A stretch of 5,528 nucleotides of DNA from Thermoanaerobaculales bacterium (GTDB lineage: Bacteria; Acidobacteriota; Thermoanaerobaculia; Thermoanaerobaculales; Sulfomarinibacteraceae). Location: contig JAOZUP010000291.1 in the NCBI GenBank assembly GCA_029938595.1, positions 1 through 5,528 of the forward strand, read 5' to 3'. Positions 1 through 5,506 of this stretch are shown one piece after another. A program made the translations under genes and the position numbers. How positions within the stretch are numbered: the first letter of the stretch is position 1; each line of letters starts with the position of its first letter. The notes under the pieces are model-generated. The model searched no databases. It was not told the origin of the DNA and saw only the letters and a list, made by a program, of their open reading frames with translations.

Positions 1-38
1 AGCGAAATCCGGTATCCGGGATCTGGTATCCGTTATCT
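1..38. repeat. Degenerate heptamer tandem array (GGTATCC type)
   Basis: Five consecutive 7-bp units can be read from position 4 to 38: GAAATCC, GGTATCC, GGGATCT, GGTATCC and GTTATCT. The pattern also appears as a 14-bp repeat (11-24 versus 25-38, 12 of 14 identical). On the minus strand the unit is GGATACC. The first minus-strand unit (AGATAAC, 32-38) contains the last Arg codon and the TAA stop of the methyltransferase gene, so the array starts at the gene end and runs on downstream. It may continue past the left edge of the window. It resembles in style the heptamer short tandem repeats described in cyanobacteria (STRR), but the unit is different. Its function is unknown. Confidence 0.6.
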
Positions 39-818
39 CACTTCCTTGCGCGCCCTCGTCGCGATGAAGGATGGGATGAACTTCGAGATTGGGTCGTCCT
101 CGGGCGGGCAGGCGTCCTCGTAGAGGTCGATCAGCGCCAGTCCAGCGTGCAGCTGGCCCGCAATCTGGTCGGACAGTGTGTGGCCGAACTCGAAGGGTTC
201 GCCCTTTTCGACGTACTGTGCCTTTTGCTCCTCGGTGAGTGACTCGAGGTCGGAGTAGGGAATCGGGTGCGCGACGGACAAAAGGAACGAGTCACGCTCG
301 AGGTCGTACGGAAAGAGGTAGCGGAGTGGGTTACAGAAACCCGCCAGCAGCTCGCCACCGACGCCCAGGACCCTGGAGCACTCGGACCACACCGGGCGCA
401 GGTTGGGAACGAAGCAGTTCGACACCGGGTGGACGATCAGATCGAAGACGCCGTCCTTGAAGACTCCGAGATCGGCCATATCGCCCTCGATCGTTTCCAG
501 ATCGAAGCCTTCGCGCTCCGCGACCAATCGGTCCTGGGCGAGCTGTTGAGGCGAGTTGTCGAAGACCGTGACCCGGGCTCCGGCCGCCGCCAGAATCGGT
601 CCCTGTTGGCCGCCACCGGATGCCAGGCACAGGACCCTCGCGCCCTCGAGTTCGGGAAACCATGAGCGGGGAACCGGGCGCGTGGGGGTGAGAAGAATCT
701 CCCATTCGCCCCGACGGGCAGCCTCGATCTCCTGGGGGGAGACAGGGATCGTCCAACGGTTCTCCTTCGCCACCTGCGCGTTCCAGGCGTCCCGATTCAG
801 ATCACGCACGTCGACCAC
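33..818 (-). CDS. Class I SAM-dependent methyltransferase
   Basis: Predicted cytosolic methyltransferase of 261 residues that would move a methyl group from S-adenosylmethionine to an unidentified small molecule. The Rossmann-fold motifs appear in order. Motif I is VLCLASGGGQQGP (about residues 62-74), glycine-rich for SAM binding. The acidic end of strand 2 is VTVFDNSPQQL (Asp about 87). Next come EGDMADL (about 111-117), the motif IV region FDLIVHPVSNCFVPN (about 125-139), and the post-motif strand SRVLGVGGELLAGF (about 148-161). The N-terminal 45 residues (WNAQVAKENRWTIPVSP) are a lead-in typical of this uncharacterised subgroup. The open frame extends upstream to an ATG at 926, but that would run about 95 nt into the PhzF gene. 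The GTG at 818 is preferred because AAAGGAG lies 8 nt before it. The gene is last in the operon, 13 nt after the PhzF stop, and its own stop lies in a heptamer repeat. The substrate cannot be read from the sequence. Confidence 0.9.
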   Translation of the reverse strand: MVDVRDLNRDAWNAQVAKENRWTIPVSPQEIEAARRGEWEILLTPTRPVPRSWFPELEGARVLCLASGGGQQGPILAAAGARVTVFDNSPQQLAQDRLVAEREGFDLETIEGDMADLGVFKDGVFDLIVHPVSNCFVPNLRPVWSECSRVLGVGGELLAGFCNPLRYLFPYDLERDSFLLSVAHPIPYSDLESLTEEQKAQYVEKGEPFEFGHTLSDQIAGQLHAGLALIDLYEDACPPEDDPISKFIPSFIATRARKEVR

Positions 819-826
819 GGCTGTCA

Positions 827-833
827 CTCCTTT
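827..833 (-). promoter_or_regulatory. Ribosome binding site that fixes the methyltransferase start
   Basis: AAAGGAG on the minus strand shares its first two A bases with the TAA stop of the PhzF gene (832-834). It sits 8 nt before the GTG at 818. A second GTG at 827 overlaps the motif itself and so cannot be served by it. The overlap of stop codon and Shine-Dalgarno sequence suggests translational coupling between the two genes. Confidence 0.7.
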
Positions 834-1611
834 ATTCGGCGTTGAGAAATCCCTTAATGTAAAGGACGGCCTTTCCGGCGATCCGTACCCGATCGTCGAT
901 CTGCCTGCACCACAGATCGCCGCCACGTTTGGACACCTGTCGCGCTGTGAGGTGCGGTGTGTCGAGCCGCGCCGCCCAGTAAGGTACGAGGGTGCAGTGG
1001 GCCGAACCGGTCACCGGGTCCTCGTCAATCCCCATGCGGGGGGCGAAGAAACGCGACACGAAGTCCACCTCGTCACCCGGCGCGGTCACGATCACACCCT
1101 CACTGTCGATCTGCTCGAGCTCCGAGAAATCGGGCTTAAGATCTCGAACCTCTCGCTCGTTCTCAAAGACGACCATGAGATCTCGTGATTTGAGTACGGT
1201 CTCGACATTTGTCCGCAGCCCCTCGACCAAGTGGTCTGGAATATCGACGATATCGGCGGGTCGGGACGGAAAGTCCATGACCAGAAGATCGCCATCCTGC
1301 TCAACCGTGAGATCACCGCTCTGCGTGTGGAAGATTATTTCGTCACCCTCGTGGCCGAGGTGGTCGAAGAGCACGTAGGCGCTGGCCAAAGTGGCATGTC
1401 CGCAGAGGTCGACCTCGGTTTTCGGAGTGAACCATCGGAGATCGTAGCTGTCGTTGGTTCGAACGAAGAAAGCCGTTTCCGAGAGGTTGTTCTCCGCAGC
1501 AATACGTTGCATGAGTGAGTCGTCGTACCACTCCTCGAGAGGACAAACTCCGGCTGGATTTCCATGAAATATCTTGTCGGTAAATGAATGCACTTCAAAG
1601 TACAGATTCAT
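832..1611 (-). CDS. PhzF family isomerase/epimerase
   Basis: A 259-residue member of the PhzF / diaminopimelate-epimerase-fold family, cofactor-free enzymes that shift protons on small metabolites. The N-terminal half shows FHGNPAGVCPL (residues 15-25), the catalytic glutamate in NLSETAFF (Glu45, the same number as in Pseudomonas PhzF), and VDLCGHATLA (67-76, His72 matching PhzF His74). The C-terminal half shows EDPVTGSAH (197-205), with Asp198 and Ser203 matching PhzF Asp208 and Ser213. All key residues are therefore present and the protein looks active. The length is normal to slightly short for the family. The ATG is 3 nt after the peptidase stop. CGGAG at 1620-1624, inside the peptidase gene's last codons, is 8 nt upstream and acts as the ribosome site, so translation is probably coupled. 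No other phenazine genes are present, so a role in phenazine synthesis is not supported. The substrate is unknown, as for most chromosomal PhzF homologues. Confidence 0.93.
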   Translation of the reverse strand: MNLYFEVHSFTDKIFHGNPAGVCPLEEWYDDSLMQRIAAENNLSETAFFVRTNDSYDLRWFTPKTEVDLCGHATLASAYVLFDHLGHEGDEIIFHTQSGDLTVEQDGDLLVMDFPSRPADIVDIPDHLVEGLRTNVETVLKSRDLMVVFENEREVRDLKPDFSELEQIDSEGVIVTAPGDEVDFVSRFFAPRMGIDEDPVTGSAHCTLVPYWAARLDTPHLTARQVSKRGGDLWCRQIDDRVRIAGKAVLYIKGFLNAE

Positions 1612-1614
1612 ATA

Positions 1615-3822
1615 TCAATCTCCGAGCCCATCAAGAAGATACCGCTTCAGGAACTCGACCTTCAAGCGATGGAAATGGAGAGCGAACTTCGATCGCCGGA
1701 CGCCGTGCCGGGTGTTCGGGTAGATCATGAGCTCGAAACGCTTGTCGGCGGCGGCCAACCGGCCGATGAGCTGGAGCGAGTTCTGGAGGTGGACGTTGTT
1801 ATCCATGGTCCCGTGGGCGAGGAGAAGCGCCCCCTCGAGGTTTTCGGCATAGGTGAGCGGCGCCGACGCCTCGTAGCCCTCGGGGTTGTCCTCGGGGGTG
1901 TCCATGTAGCGCTCGGTGTAGATGGTGTCGTAGAAGGACCAGTCGGTGACCGGCGCGTAGGCGATGCCGGCGCGGAACATACCGGGCGCTCTGAGCATCA
2001 AAAGAAGGGTCATGTAGCCGCCGTAGCTGCCGCCGTAGACGGCGATGCGGTCGGGATCGACCCACGGTTGCGCCGTAAGCCAGCGCGCAGCGGCGAGTTG
2101 GTCGGCGACCTCGAGCTCTCCGAGCCGGCGGTGGACTGCGGTCTCGAAGGCGTGTCCGCGGCCCCAGGTGCCGCGATTGTCGACCAGGAAGACGCCGATC
2201 CCCATGTCGGCCAGGAGACGGTAGGTGTTGTGGATCGAGCCGCCCCAGCGGTCGGCAGTGAGTTGCGAGTTGGGGCCGCCGTAGACGTAGAGCACGACGG
2301 GATAGCGCTTTGAGGGGTCGAGGTCGCGCGGCCGCATCAAAAGGGAGTACAGCTGGGTGCCGTCGTCGGCGGTGATCGAGCCCGCCTCGATCGGCAGGAG
2401 GTCCCAGGCGTCGAGCTCGGCCCCCGTCTCCCAGAGCCGGCGCAGGACCTTGCCGTCGGCCGACAGCAAATCCGCGCGCGGCGGCGTGTCGCGGGTCGAC
2501 CAGAGATCGACGAGGGAGTCGCCCTCGGGGGAGAGAGTGCCGACATGGGTACCTTGCCGCGATCTCCCGAGGAAGTCGAGATCGCCCGAGGCGAGATCGA
2601 CTCGGTAAAGATGCCACCGCCGGTGGTCCTCGAGATTGGCTTCGATGAAGGCGTGCTCCTCGGCTGCATCGACGCCAAAAACGGCCTCGATCTGCCACGG
2701 GCCGGAGGTGAGATGTCGCATCACCGATCCGTCGGCGGCGCGGAGCTCGAGGTGACGCCAGCCATCACGCTCGGTGGTCCACAGGAAGTGTCCATCTGCC
2801 AGGAAGTGGAGGTCGTCTCGGATATTGACCCACGCCTCGTCCTTCTCGGTGAGCAGGGTCCGGGTCTCACCGGTGGACGGGTCGGCCAGAATGAGGTCGA
2901 GCTCGGTCTGGTCGCGGTTGAGGCGCTGGACCCAGACGGCACCGGCGGGGGTCCAGCCGGCGCGAACCAGGTAGTCGTCGCCCTTGCCGGTTTCCACCCA
3001 CACCGGTTGGCCGCCGCCGAGCCCGATCACGCCGAGGCGTACCTTCGGGTTTTCGGTGCCGGCCTTGGGGTAACGCTGCTCTTCGAGCTCGGGGTAGGGG
3101 GCGCTGTCGCCGGTGATGGGAACGATGCCGACAGGCCGTTCGTCGGACTGGAGGAACGCCAGCCGTGAGCCGTCAGGAGACCACCAGTAGGAGCGCTCGA
3201 CGTCGAGCTCCTCCTCGTAGACCCAGCCGGCGACGCCGTTGAGCAGAAAATGGTCGTCGCCGCGGTTGGTGACCGCTTGTGTGGCGCCAGTAGCCAGGTC
3301 GAGCCAGTGCAGGTCTCCGTCTCTGACGAAACCGATCTTCGACCCGTCCGGGCTGAAAGCTGGGAAGATCTCCTGGACCGGGTCTTCGGTCAGGAACCGG
3401 ACCTTGCCGGTGGCCAGCTCGAAGAGGTAGAGATCGCCGGCGTGGCCGCCGACCAGCGCCGCACCATCGGGCGAGAGCACCGGCGTCAGCCGGTGCGAGG
3501 CCGAGCTGTTGACATCACTCATCGTTGGCTTCGCGAAGTCGGGCCGTTGCTTGGTGAGATCTTCCAGCACCGCAGACCAGTCGGCGAGCTCCTTGCGCTC
3601 GCCAGTCGTCACGTGTTGTCGCCACAGCGTCTTTTCCTCGCCGTTCGACGTGAAGTAGATGATCTGCTGACCACTTGGAAGCCACTTGAGGTTCGTGAAC
3701 TGTTCGAGCTCCAAAGCCTTGTCCTCGAAAAGAGCCTCGAGAGAAAGTTTCTCGAGCGGTTCCTCAGCCGCGGCCATGACCGGGATCAGAACGAGACAGA
3801 GTATGAAAACGCTGCGACGCAT
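1615..3822 (-). CDS. S9 family peptidase, dipeptidyl-peptidase IV type
   Basis: A 735-residue exported serine exopeptidase, expected to clip N-terminal dipeptides (often Xaa-Pro) from peptides in the periplasm or outside the cell. Residues 1-19 form a Sec signal peptide: MRR, then a hydrophobic core, then AAA before EE. Residues about 40-470 are the beta-propeller DPPIV_N domain with repeated SPDG blades (117-120, 157-160, 215-218). It contains the double-glutamate motif GWVYEEE (199-205), whose Glu203 and Glu204 would bind the substrate amino terminus. That motif marks the DPP-IV branch rather than oligopeptidase B or acylaminoacyl peptidase. Residues about 490-735 are the alpha/beta hydrolase domain: oxyanion tyrosine in YGGP (Tyr514), nucleophile in GGSYGGY (Ser599), Asp674 in GTMDNNVH, Asn676, and His706 in NTRHG. 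All catalytic residues are intact, and the length is usual for bacterial members. The start has a strong AAGGAGG site (3828-3834) 5 nt upstream. It is the second gene of the likely operon, after a palindrome. Confidence 0.96.
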   Translation of the reverse strand: MRRSVFILCLVLIPVMAAAEEPLEKLSLEALFEDKALELEQFTNLKWLPSGQQIIYFTSNGEEKTLWRQHVTTGERKELADWSAVLEDLTKQRPDFAKPTMSDVNSSASHRLTPVLSPDGAALVGGHAGDLYLFELATGKVRFLTEDPVQEIFPAFSPDGSKIGFVRDGDLHWLDLATGATQAVTNRGDDHFLLNGVAGWVYEEELDVERSYWWSPDGSRLAFLQSDERPVGIVPITGDSAPYPELEEQRYPKAGTENPKVRLGVIGLGGGQPVWVETGKGDDYLVRAGWTPAGAVWVQRLNRDQTELDLILADPSTGETRTLLTEKDEAWVNIRDDLHFLADGHFLWTTERDGWRHLELRAADGSVMRHLTSGPWQIEAVFGVDAAEEHAFIEANLEDHRRWHLYRVDLASGDLDFLGRSRQGTHVGTLSPEGDSLVDLWSTRDTPPRADLLSADGKVLRRLWETGAELDAWDLLPIEAGSITADDGTQLYSLLMRPRDLDPSKRYPVVLYVYGGPNSQLTADRWGGSIHNTYRLLADMGIGVFLVDNRGTWGRGHAFETAVHRRLGELEVADQLAAARWLTAQPWVDPDRIAVYGGSYGGYMTLLLMLRAPGMFRAGIAYAPVTDWSFYDTIYTERYMDTPEDNPEGYEASAPLTYAENLEGALLLAHGTMDNNVHLQNSLQLIGRLAAADKRFELMIYPNTRHGVRRSKFALHFHRLKVEFLKRYLLDGLGD

Positions 3823-3835
3823 GCCTTCCTCCTTT

Positions 3836-3883
3836 TAACCTGCACTGCCAAGAAACTTCCGAGTTTCTTGGCAGTGCAGGTTA
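3836..3883. repeat. Perfect 48-nt palindrome (22-bp stem, 4-nt loop)
   Basis: The left arm at 3836-3857 (begins TAACCTGCAC) and the right arm at 3862-3883 (ends GTGCAGGTTA) are fully complementary over 22 bp, with a TCCG loop (CGGA in the minus-strand RNA). It starts 1 nt after the stop of the zinc-ribbon gene. In the mRNA it ends 1 nt before the AAGGAGG ribosome site of the peptidase gene. No U-tract follows on the minus strand (the next bases are AAAAGG), so it is not a standard intrinsic terminator. It could be an mRNA-stabilising or translation-insulating hairpin, or a copy of a dispersed palindromic element. Confidence 0.9.
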
Positions 3884-3884
3884 T

Positions 3885-4277
3885 TCAGTCGTCCTTTTCG
3901 TACTCCTCGAGTAGCTGGCGTACGGTGTCGGCGACGGGCGTCGGCGCCAGGAAGACCACCATCCCGGCGCCGGGGTTGAAACGCATCGGCGACAGGGCGC
4001 CGCGGAAGGTGTCGAACTTCTCCGCCCCGGTCGTCACATAGGGGATGTTCTCGCTCTCAAGCAGCCCCTTGACCACCATCACCTCGGTCGGGTCGGAGGT
4101 CTGGAACACCGGTTCGACGTCGGTGTAGTGGGTTTCCTCTCGCGGGGCATCGGTTGCCGGCGGTGGCGTGTCGACGAGGTACTCGCCACACACCGGGCAG
4201 GTCGTGACACCGGCGACGTACTCTCCGTGCGCGCCGGTGGCTACGAAGTCGGGGCATTTCGGGTTTGGACAGTACAT
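3885..4277 (-). CDS. Zinc-ribbon protein with C-terminal DUF2007-like domain
   Basis: A 130-residue soluble protein with no signal peptide or membrane segment. Residues 3-30 hold four cysteines arranged CPNPKC then CPVC (Cys3, Cys8, Cys27, Cys30), a zinc ribbon or knuckle. A Pro/Thr/Glu-rich linker spans about 34-55. Residues about 56-127 (from PVFQTSDPTEVMVVKGLLES to the LLEEYE end) look like the DUF2007 'putative signal transducing protein' domain: an extended strand, a helix that reads as moving between subunits or copies, then strands and a closing helix. That assignment rests on the pattern VVKGLLESENIPY and is less certain than the cysteines. The function is unknown; a regulatory or binding role is only a guess. 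The ATG has AAGGAG (4285-4290) 7 nt upstream. It is the first gene of the minus-strand cluster and ends next to a long palindrome. Confidence 0.85.
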   Translation of the reverse strand: MYCPNPKCPDFVATGAHGEYVAGVTTCPVCGEYLVDTPPPATDAPREETHYTDVEPVFQTSDPTEVMVVKGLLESENIPYVTTGAEKFDTFRGALSPMRFNPGAGMVVFLAPTPVADTVRQLLEEYEKDD

Positions 4278-4311
4278 GTGTCAGCTCCTTGGACCATGAA
4301 GCACCGAACCG

Positions 4312-4320
4312 ATTATGACA
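4312..4320 (-). promoter_or_regulatory. Candidate extended -10 promoter of the minus-strand cluster
   Basis: The minus strand reads TGT followed by CATAAT, five of six matches to TATAAT with the TGn extension that can replace a -35 box. No good TTGACA is found 16-18 bp upstream. Transcription would start near 4305, giving a leader of about 28 nt before the zinc-ribbon ATG at 4277. The position and AT content fit, but a six-base match in one intergenic region is weak evidence by itself. Confidence 0.4.
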
Positions 4321-4336
4321 CTGACGGATCGAGCCA

Positions 4337-4428
4337 GCCGCGAAGCGGCGGAATATCCATAGCCTGGGGCGTGAGCCCTAGGCTATGTATCTGTGGCGCC
4401 TTCCGGCTTCGCCCTACGGGCTACGCCG
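4337..4428. repeat. Cluster of three hairpins in the divergent intergenic region
   Basis: Three inverted repeats follow one another. At 4337-4349, GCCGC and GCGGC close a GAA loop and contain GCGAAGC, a sequence known to form an unusually stable mini-hairpin. At 4358-4387, arms of 13 nt (CATAGCCTGGGGC and GCCCTAGGCTATG) pair with one G-U wobble around GTGA, a GNRA tetraloop if transcribed on the plus strand. At 4404-4428, CGGC, GCCC, GGGC and GCCG form a stem with a 3-by-3 internal loop and a TAC loop. The region between the two divergent genes (4278-4534, about 257 nt) holds no open reading frame I trust. The cluster looks like a REP/BIME-type dispersed element or a structured leader of the downstream gene. 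No U-tract supports a terminator. Confidence 0.65.
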
Positions 4429-4521
4429 TGACAGGTCGGCGCTCACAAAGGACGTCGCGGGCCGCGGTGGCTAGGTTGCGGTCGCGTGGTGTGGTTCAAT
4501 TCATGACGTGATGAGTAATGT

Positions 4522-4525
4522 GGAG
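4522..4525 (+). promoter_or_regulatory. Ribosome binding site that favours the internal GTG start
   Basis: GGAG lies 9 nt before the GTG at 4535 and 12 nt before the ATG at 4538. The earlier candidates at 4508 (GTG) and 4511 (ATG) have no purine-rich site upstream (the preceding bases read TTCAATTCATGAC). This favours a start at 4535 or 4538 over the longer reading. Confidence 0.55.
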
Positions 4526-4534
4526 CAACTTAAC

Positions 4535-5281
4535 GTGATGGAATCCACCGGGCCGCCGGTGGAGGATCTGGCCCGCGAGGCGTGGCTGCTGGAGCGGGCG
4601 GCAGAGGGTGAGGTGAGTCTCCTGCTGACCTCGTGGGAGGGGCCGGTGGTTGTGCTCGGCTTCGGTCAGCGCCCGGAGGACGCCGACCTCGAGTGGTGCT
4701 GCTCGCAGGGGCTGCCGGTGCTGCGACGTCTCACCGGCGGCACCGGGGTGGTCCATCGCGGGGATCTCGGCGTCGGTTTCGCCCTTCCGCAGGTGCACCC
4801 ATGGGCCAAGGGGATTATTGGGCTCTATGGTCGATTCCTGGATGTGCTCGAACCGGCGCTGACCGCGGTCGGCGCCGAGGTGTCGCGGCTCGCCGAACCG
4901 CGGCGCGGAAGCCGCGTGCGCTCGCCGGTCTGCTTCCTCGACCAGCTTTCGGACACCCTGGTGGTGGACGGCCGGAAGGCCGTGGGCTGCGCCCAGACGA
5001 GACGTCGCGGCGCTGTGCTGATCCATGCCGCGGTGCTGCTCGGTCTCGATGCCGGGCTCTACGCACGGATATTTGATCTACCCAAGGACGTAGTTTCTGC
5101 CGGTCTCGCACCGGCCGTGCCCGGCGGCGACCCGCGCGTCGTGGGGGAGGCGATCGCCGCGAAGCTGGCAGAGGCCCTTGGTCTCGAAGCGGTTCGCAAA
5201 CCCCTGGAGCCGGTCCCGGAACGATTCCTCGAGCCGTACAACAGCCCTCGTTGGTTCCCCTCACATCGTTCAAACGTTTGA
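4535..5281 (+). CDS. lipM: LipM-like octanoyltransferase / lipoate-protein ligase family protein
   Basis: A 248-residue cytosolic BPL/LplA-fold protein that attaches octanoyl or lipoyl groups to lipoyl domains such as GcvH or the E2 subunits. It shows the family signature RRLTGGTGVVH (about residues 64-74), which matches RRPTGGRGVLH of Bacillus LipM as I remember it. A SPVCF segment places Cys133 where LipM has its acyl-accepting cysteine (SSVCF, Cys150). GRKAVGCAQTRRRG (about 146-159) carries the conserved Lys148. ATP-dependent LplA ligases use the lysine but lack the cysteine, so a thioester transferase is the better reading. LipL-type amidotransferases also have such a cysteine and remain possible. 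It is shorter than Bacillus LipM (about 278 aa), mostly at the C-terminal end. Longer starts at 4508 or 4511 add 8 to 9 residues but lack a ribosome site. The gene stands alone, divergent from the peptidase cluster. Its last codons and TGA stop lie inside a repeat array, so the final SNV residues are repeat-encoded. Confidence 0.85.
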   Translation: MMESTGPPVEDLAREAWLLERAAEGEVSLLLTSWEGPVVVLGFGQRPEDADLEWCCSQGLPVLRRLTGGTGVVHRGDLGVGFALPQVHPWAKGIIGLYGRFLDVLEPALTAVGAEVSRLAEPRRGSRVRSPVCFLDQLSDTLVVDGRKAVGCAQTRRRGAVLIHAAVLLGLDAGLYARIFDLPKDVVSAGLAPAVPGGDPRVVGEAIAAKLAEALGLEAVRKPLEPVPERFLEPYNSPRWFPSHRSNV

Positions 5282-5313
5282 ACGTTAAACGTTGAACGTT
5301 AAACGTTCGAACG
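5267..5313. repeat. Heptamer tandem array (AACGTTN) with flanking palindrome
   Basis: Four back-to-back 7-bp units run from 5281 to 5308: AACGTTA, AACGTTG, AACGTTA, AACGTTC. A fifth AACGTTT lies at 5273-5279, one base out of phase. The 14-bp form (5280-5293 and 5294-5307) is an exact tandem duplication. The left edge is the perfect 18-bp palindrome CGTTCAAACGTTTGAACG (5267-5284). Each unit core AACGTT is itself self-complementary, so many alternative hairpins can form. The TGA stop of the LipM-like gene (5279-5281) lies inside it. It is AT-richer than its surroundings. Confidence 0.85.
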
Positions 5314-5324
5314 CTGCGCTGGCA

Positions 5325-5371
5325 GGCACCTCCGCTGCACTCCCCGTTTCCCAACGCGCTTCCCGTGAGGA
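5325..5371 (+). repeat. 47-bp direct repeat, copy A
   Basis: It begins GGCACCTCCG and ends CCCGTGAGGA. It matches copy B at 44 of 47 positions without gaps; the differences are at unit positions 12, 28 and 29. It is followed directly by GCCA, so the unit is bounded by GGCA and GCCA in opposite sense. Confidence 0.9.
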
Positions 5372-5446
5372 GCCACCCTTGACATTGTTTGCCTGAAACA
5401 CCCTGCCGTACAGACGGGGCCGGGCTCAACCAATGTCAAGAATGGC
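5372..5446. repeat. Interrupted inverted repeat between the two direct repeats
   Basis: The core arms CTTGACATTG (5378-5387) and CAATGTCAAG (5431-5440) are perfectly complementary. After one mismatch the pairing continues inward with TTG/CAA (5389-5391 and 5427-5429). After two mismatches it continues outward with GCCA/TGGC (5372-5375 and 5443-5446). The internal loop holds a small stem CCGT-ACAG-ACGG (5406-5417). The layout suits a cruciform or a structured RNA, or the ends of a very small non-autonomous element. Confidence 0.7.
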
Positions 5447-5490
5447 ACCTCCGCCGCACTCCCCGTTTCCAGACGCGCTTCCCGTGAGGA
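5444..5490 (+). repeat. 47-bp direct repeat, copy B
   Basis: It begins GGCACCTCCG and ends CCCGTGAGGA, starting 119 nt after the start of copy A. With neighbouring bases its own ends can pair (TGGCACCTC at 5443-5451 with GAGGATGCCA at 5486-5495, one bulged base), so each copy may fold as a unit. The 119-nt offset is not a multiple of three, which argues against a coding repeat. Confidence 0.9.
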
Positions 5491-5506
5491 TGCCAGGCAC
5501 GCCGGC

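Noticed and set aside
819..926. Longer methyltransferase reading with ATG at 926
   Set aside because: It would overlap the PhzF gene by about 95 nt. The added residues do not resemble the family, and a good ribosome site serves the GTG at 818.
1588..3168. Long plus-strand open frames opposite the peptidase gene (for example 1588-2313 and 2545-3168)
   Set aside because: They are antisense shadows produced by high-GC codon bias, and their translations show no family motifs. The minus-strand frame has complete catalytic motifs.
3836..3883. Rho-independent terminator
   Set aside because: The stem is strong, but A-rich sequence follows it on the minus strand and no T-run follows on the plus strand.
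4476..4504. Sigma-70 promoter for the LipM-like gene
   Set aside because: TTGCGG and TTCAAT are only 13 nt apart, and other pairings match poorly. I could not support a promoter here.
4502..4515. Imperfect dyad TCATGACGTGATGA as an operator
   Set aside because: Only short arms with a G/G mismatch, no second site and no match to a known operator that I can name.
5379..5439. Promoters at the two TTGACA hexamers
   Set aside because: Both belong to the inverted repeat, and no TATAAT-like hexamer is found 16-18 nt downstream on either strand.
5325..5490. CRISPR array
   Set aside because: There are only two imperfect 47-bp copies, separated by 72 nt that itself holds an inverted repeat. No further units or cas genes are present.
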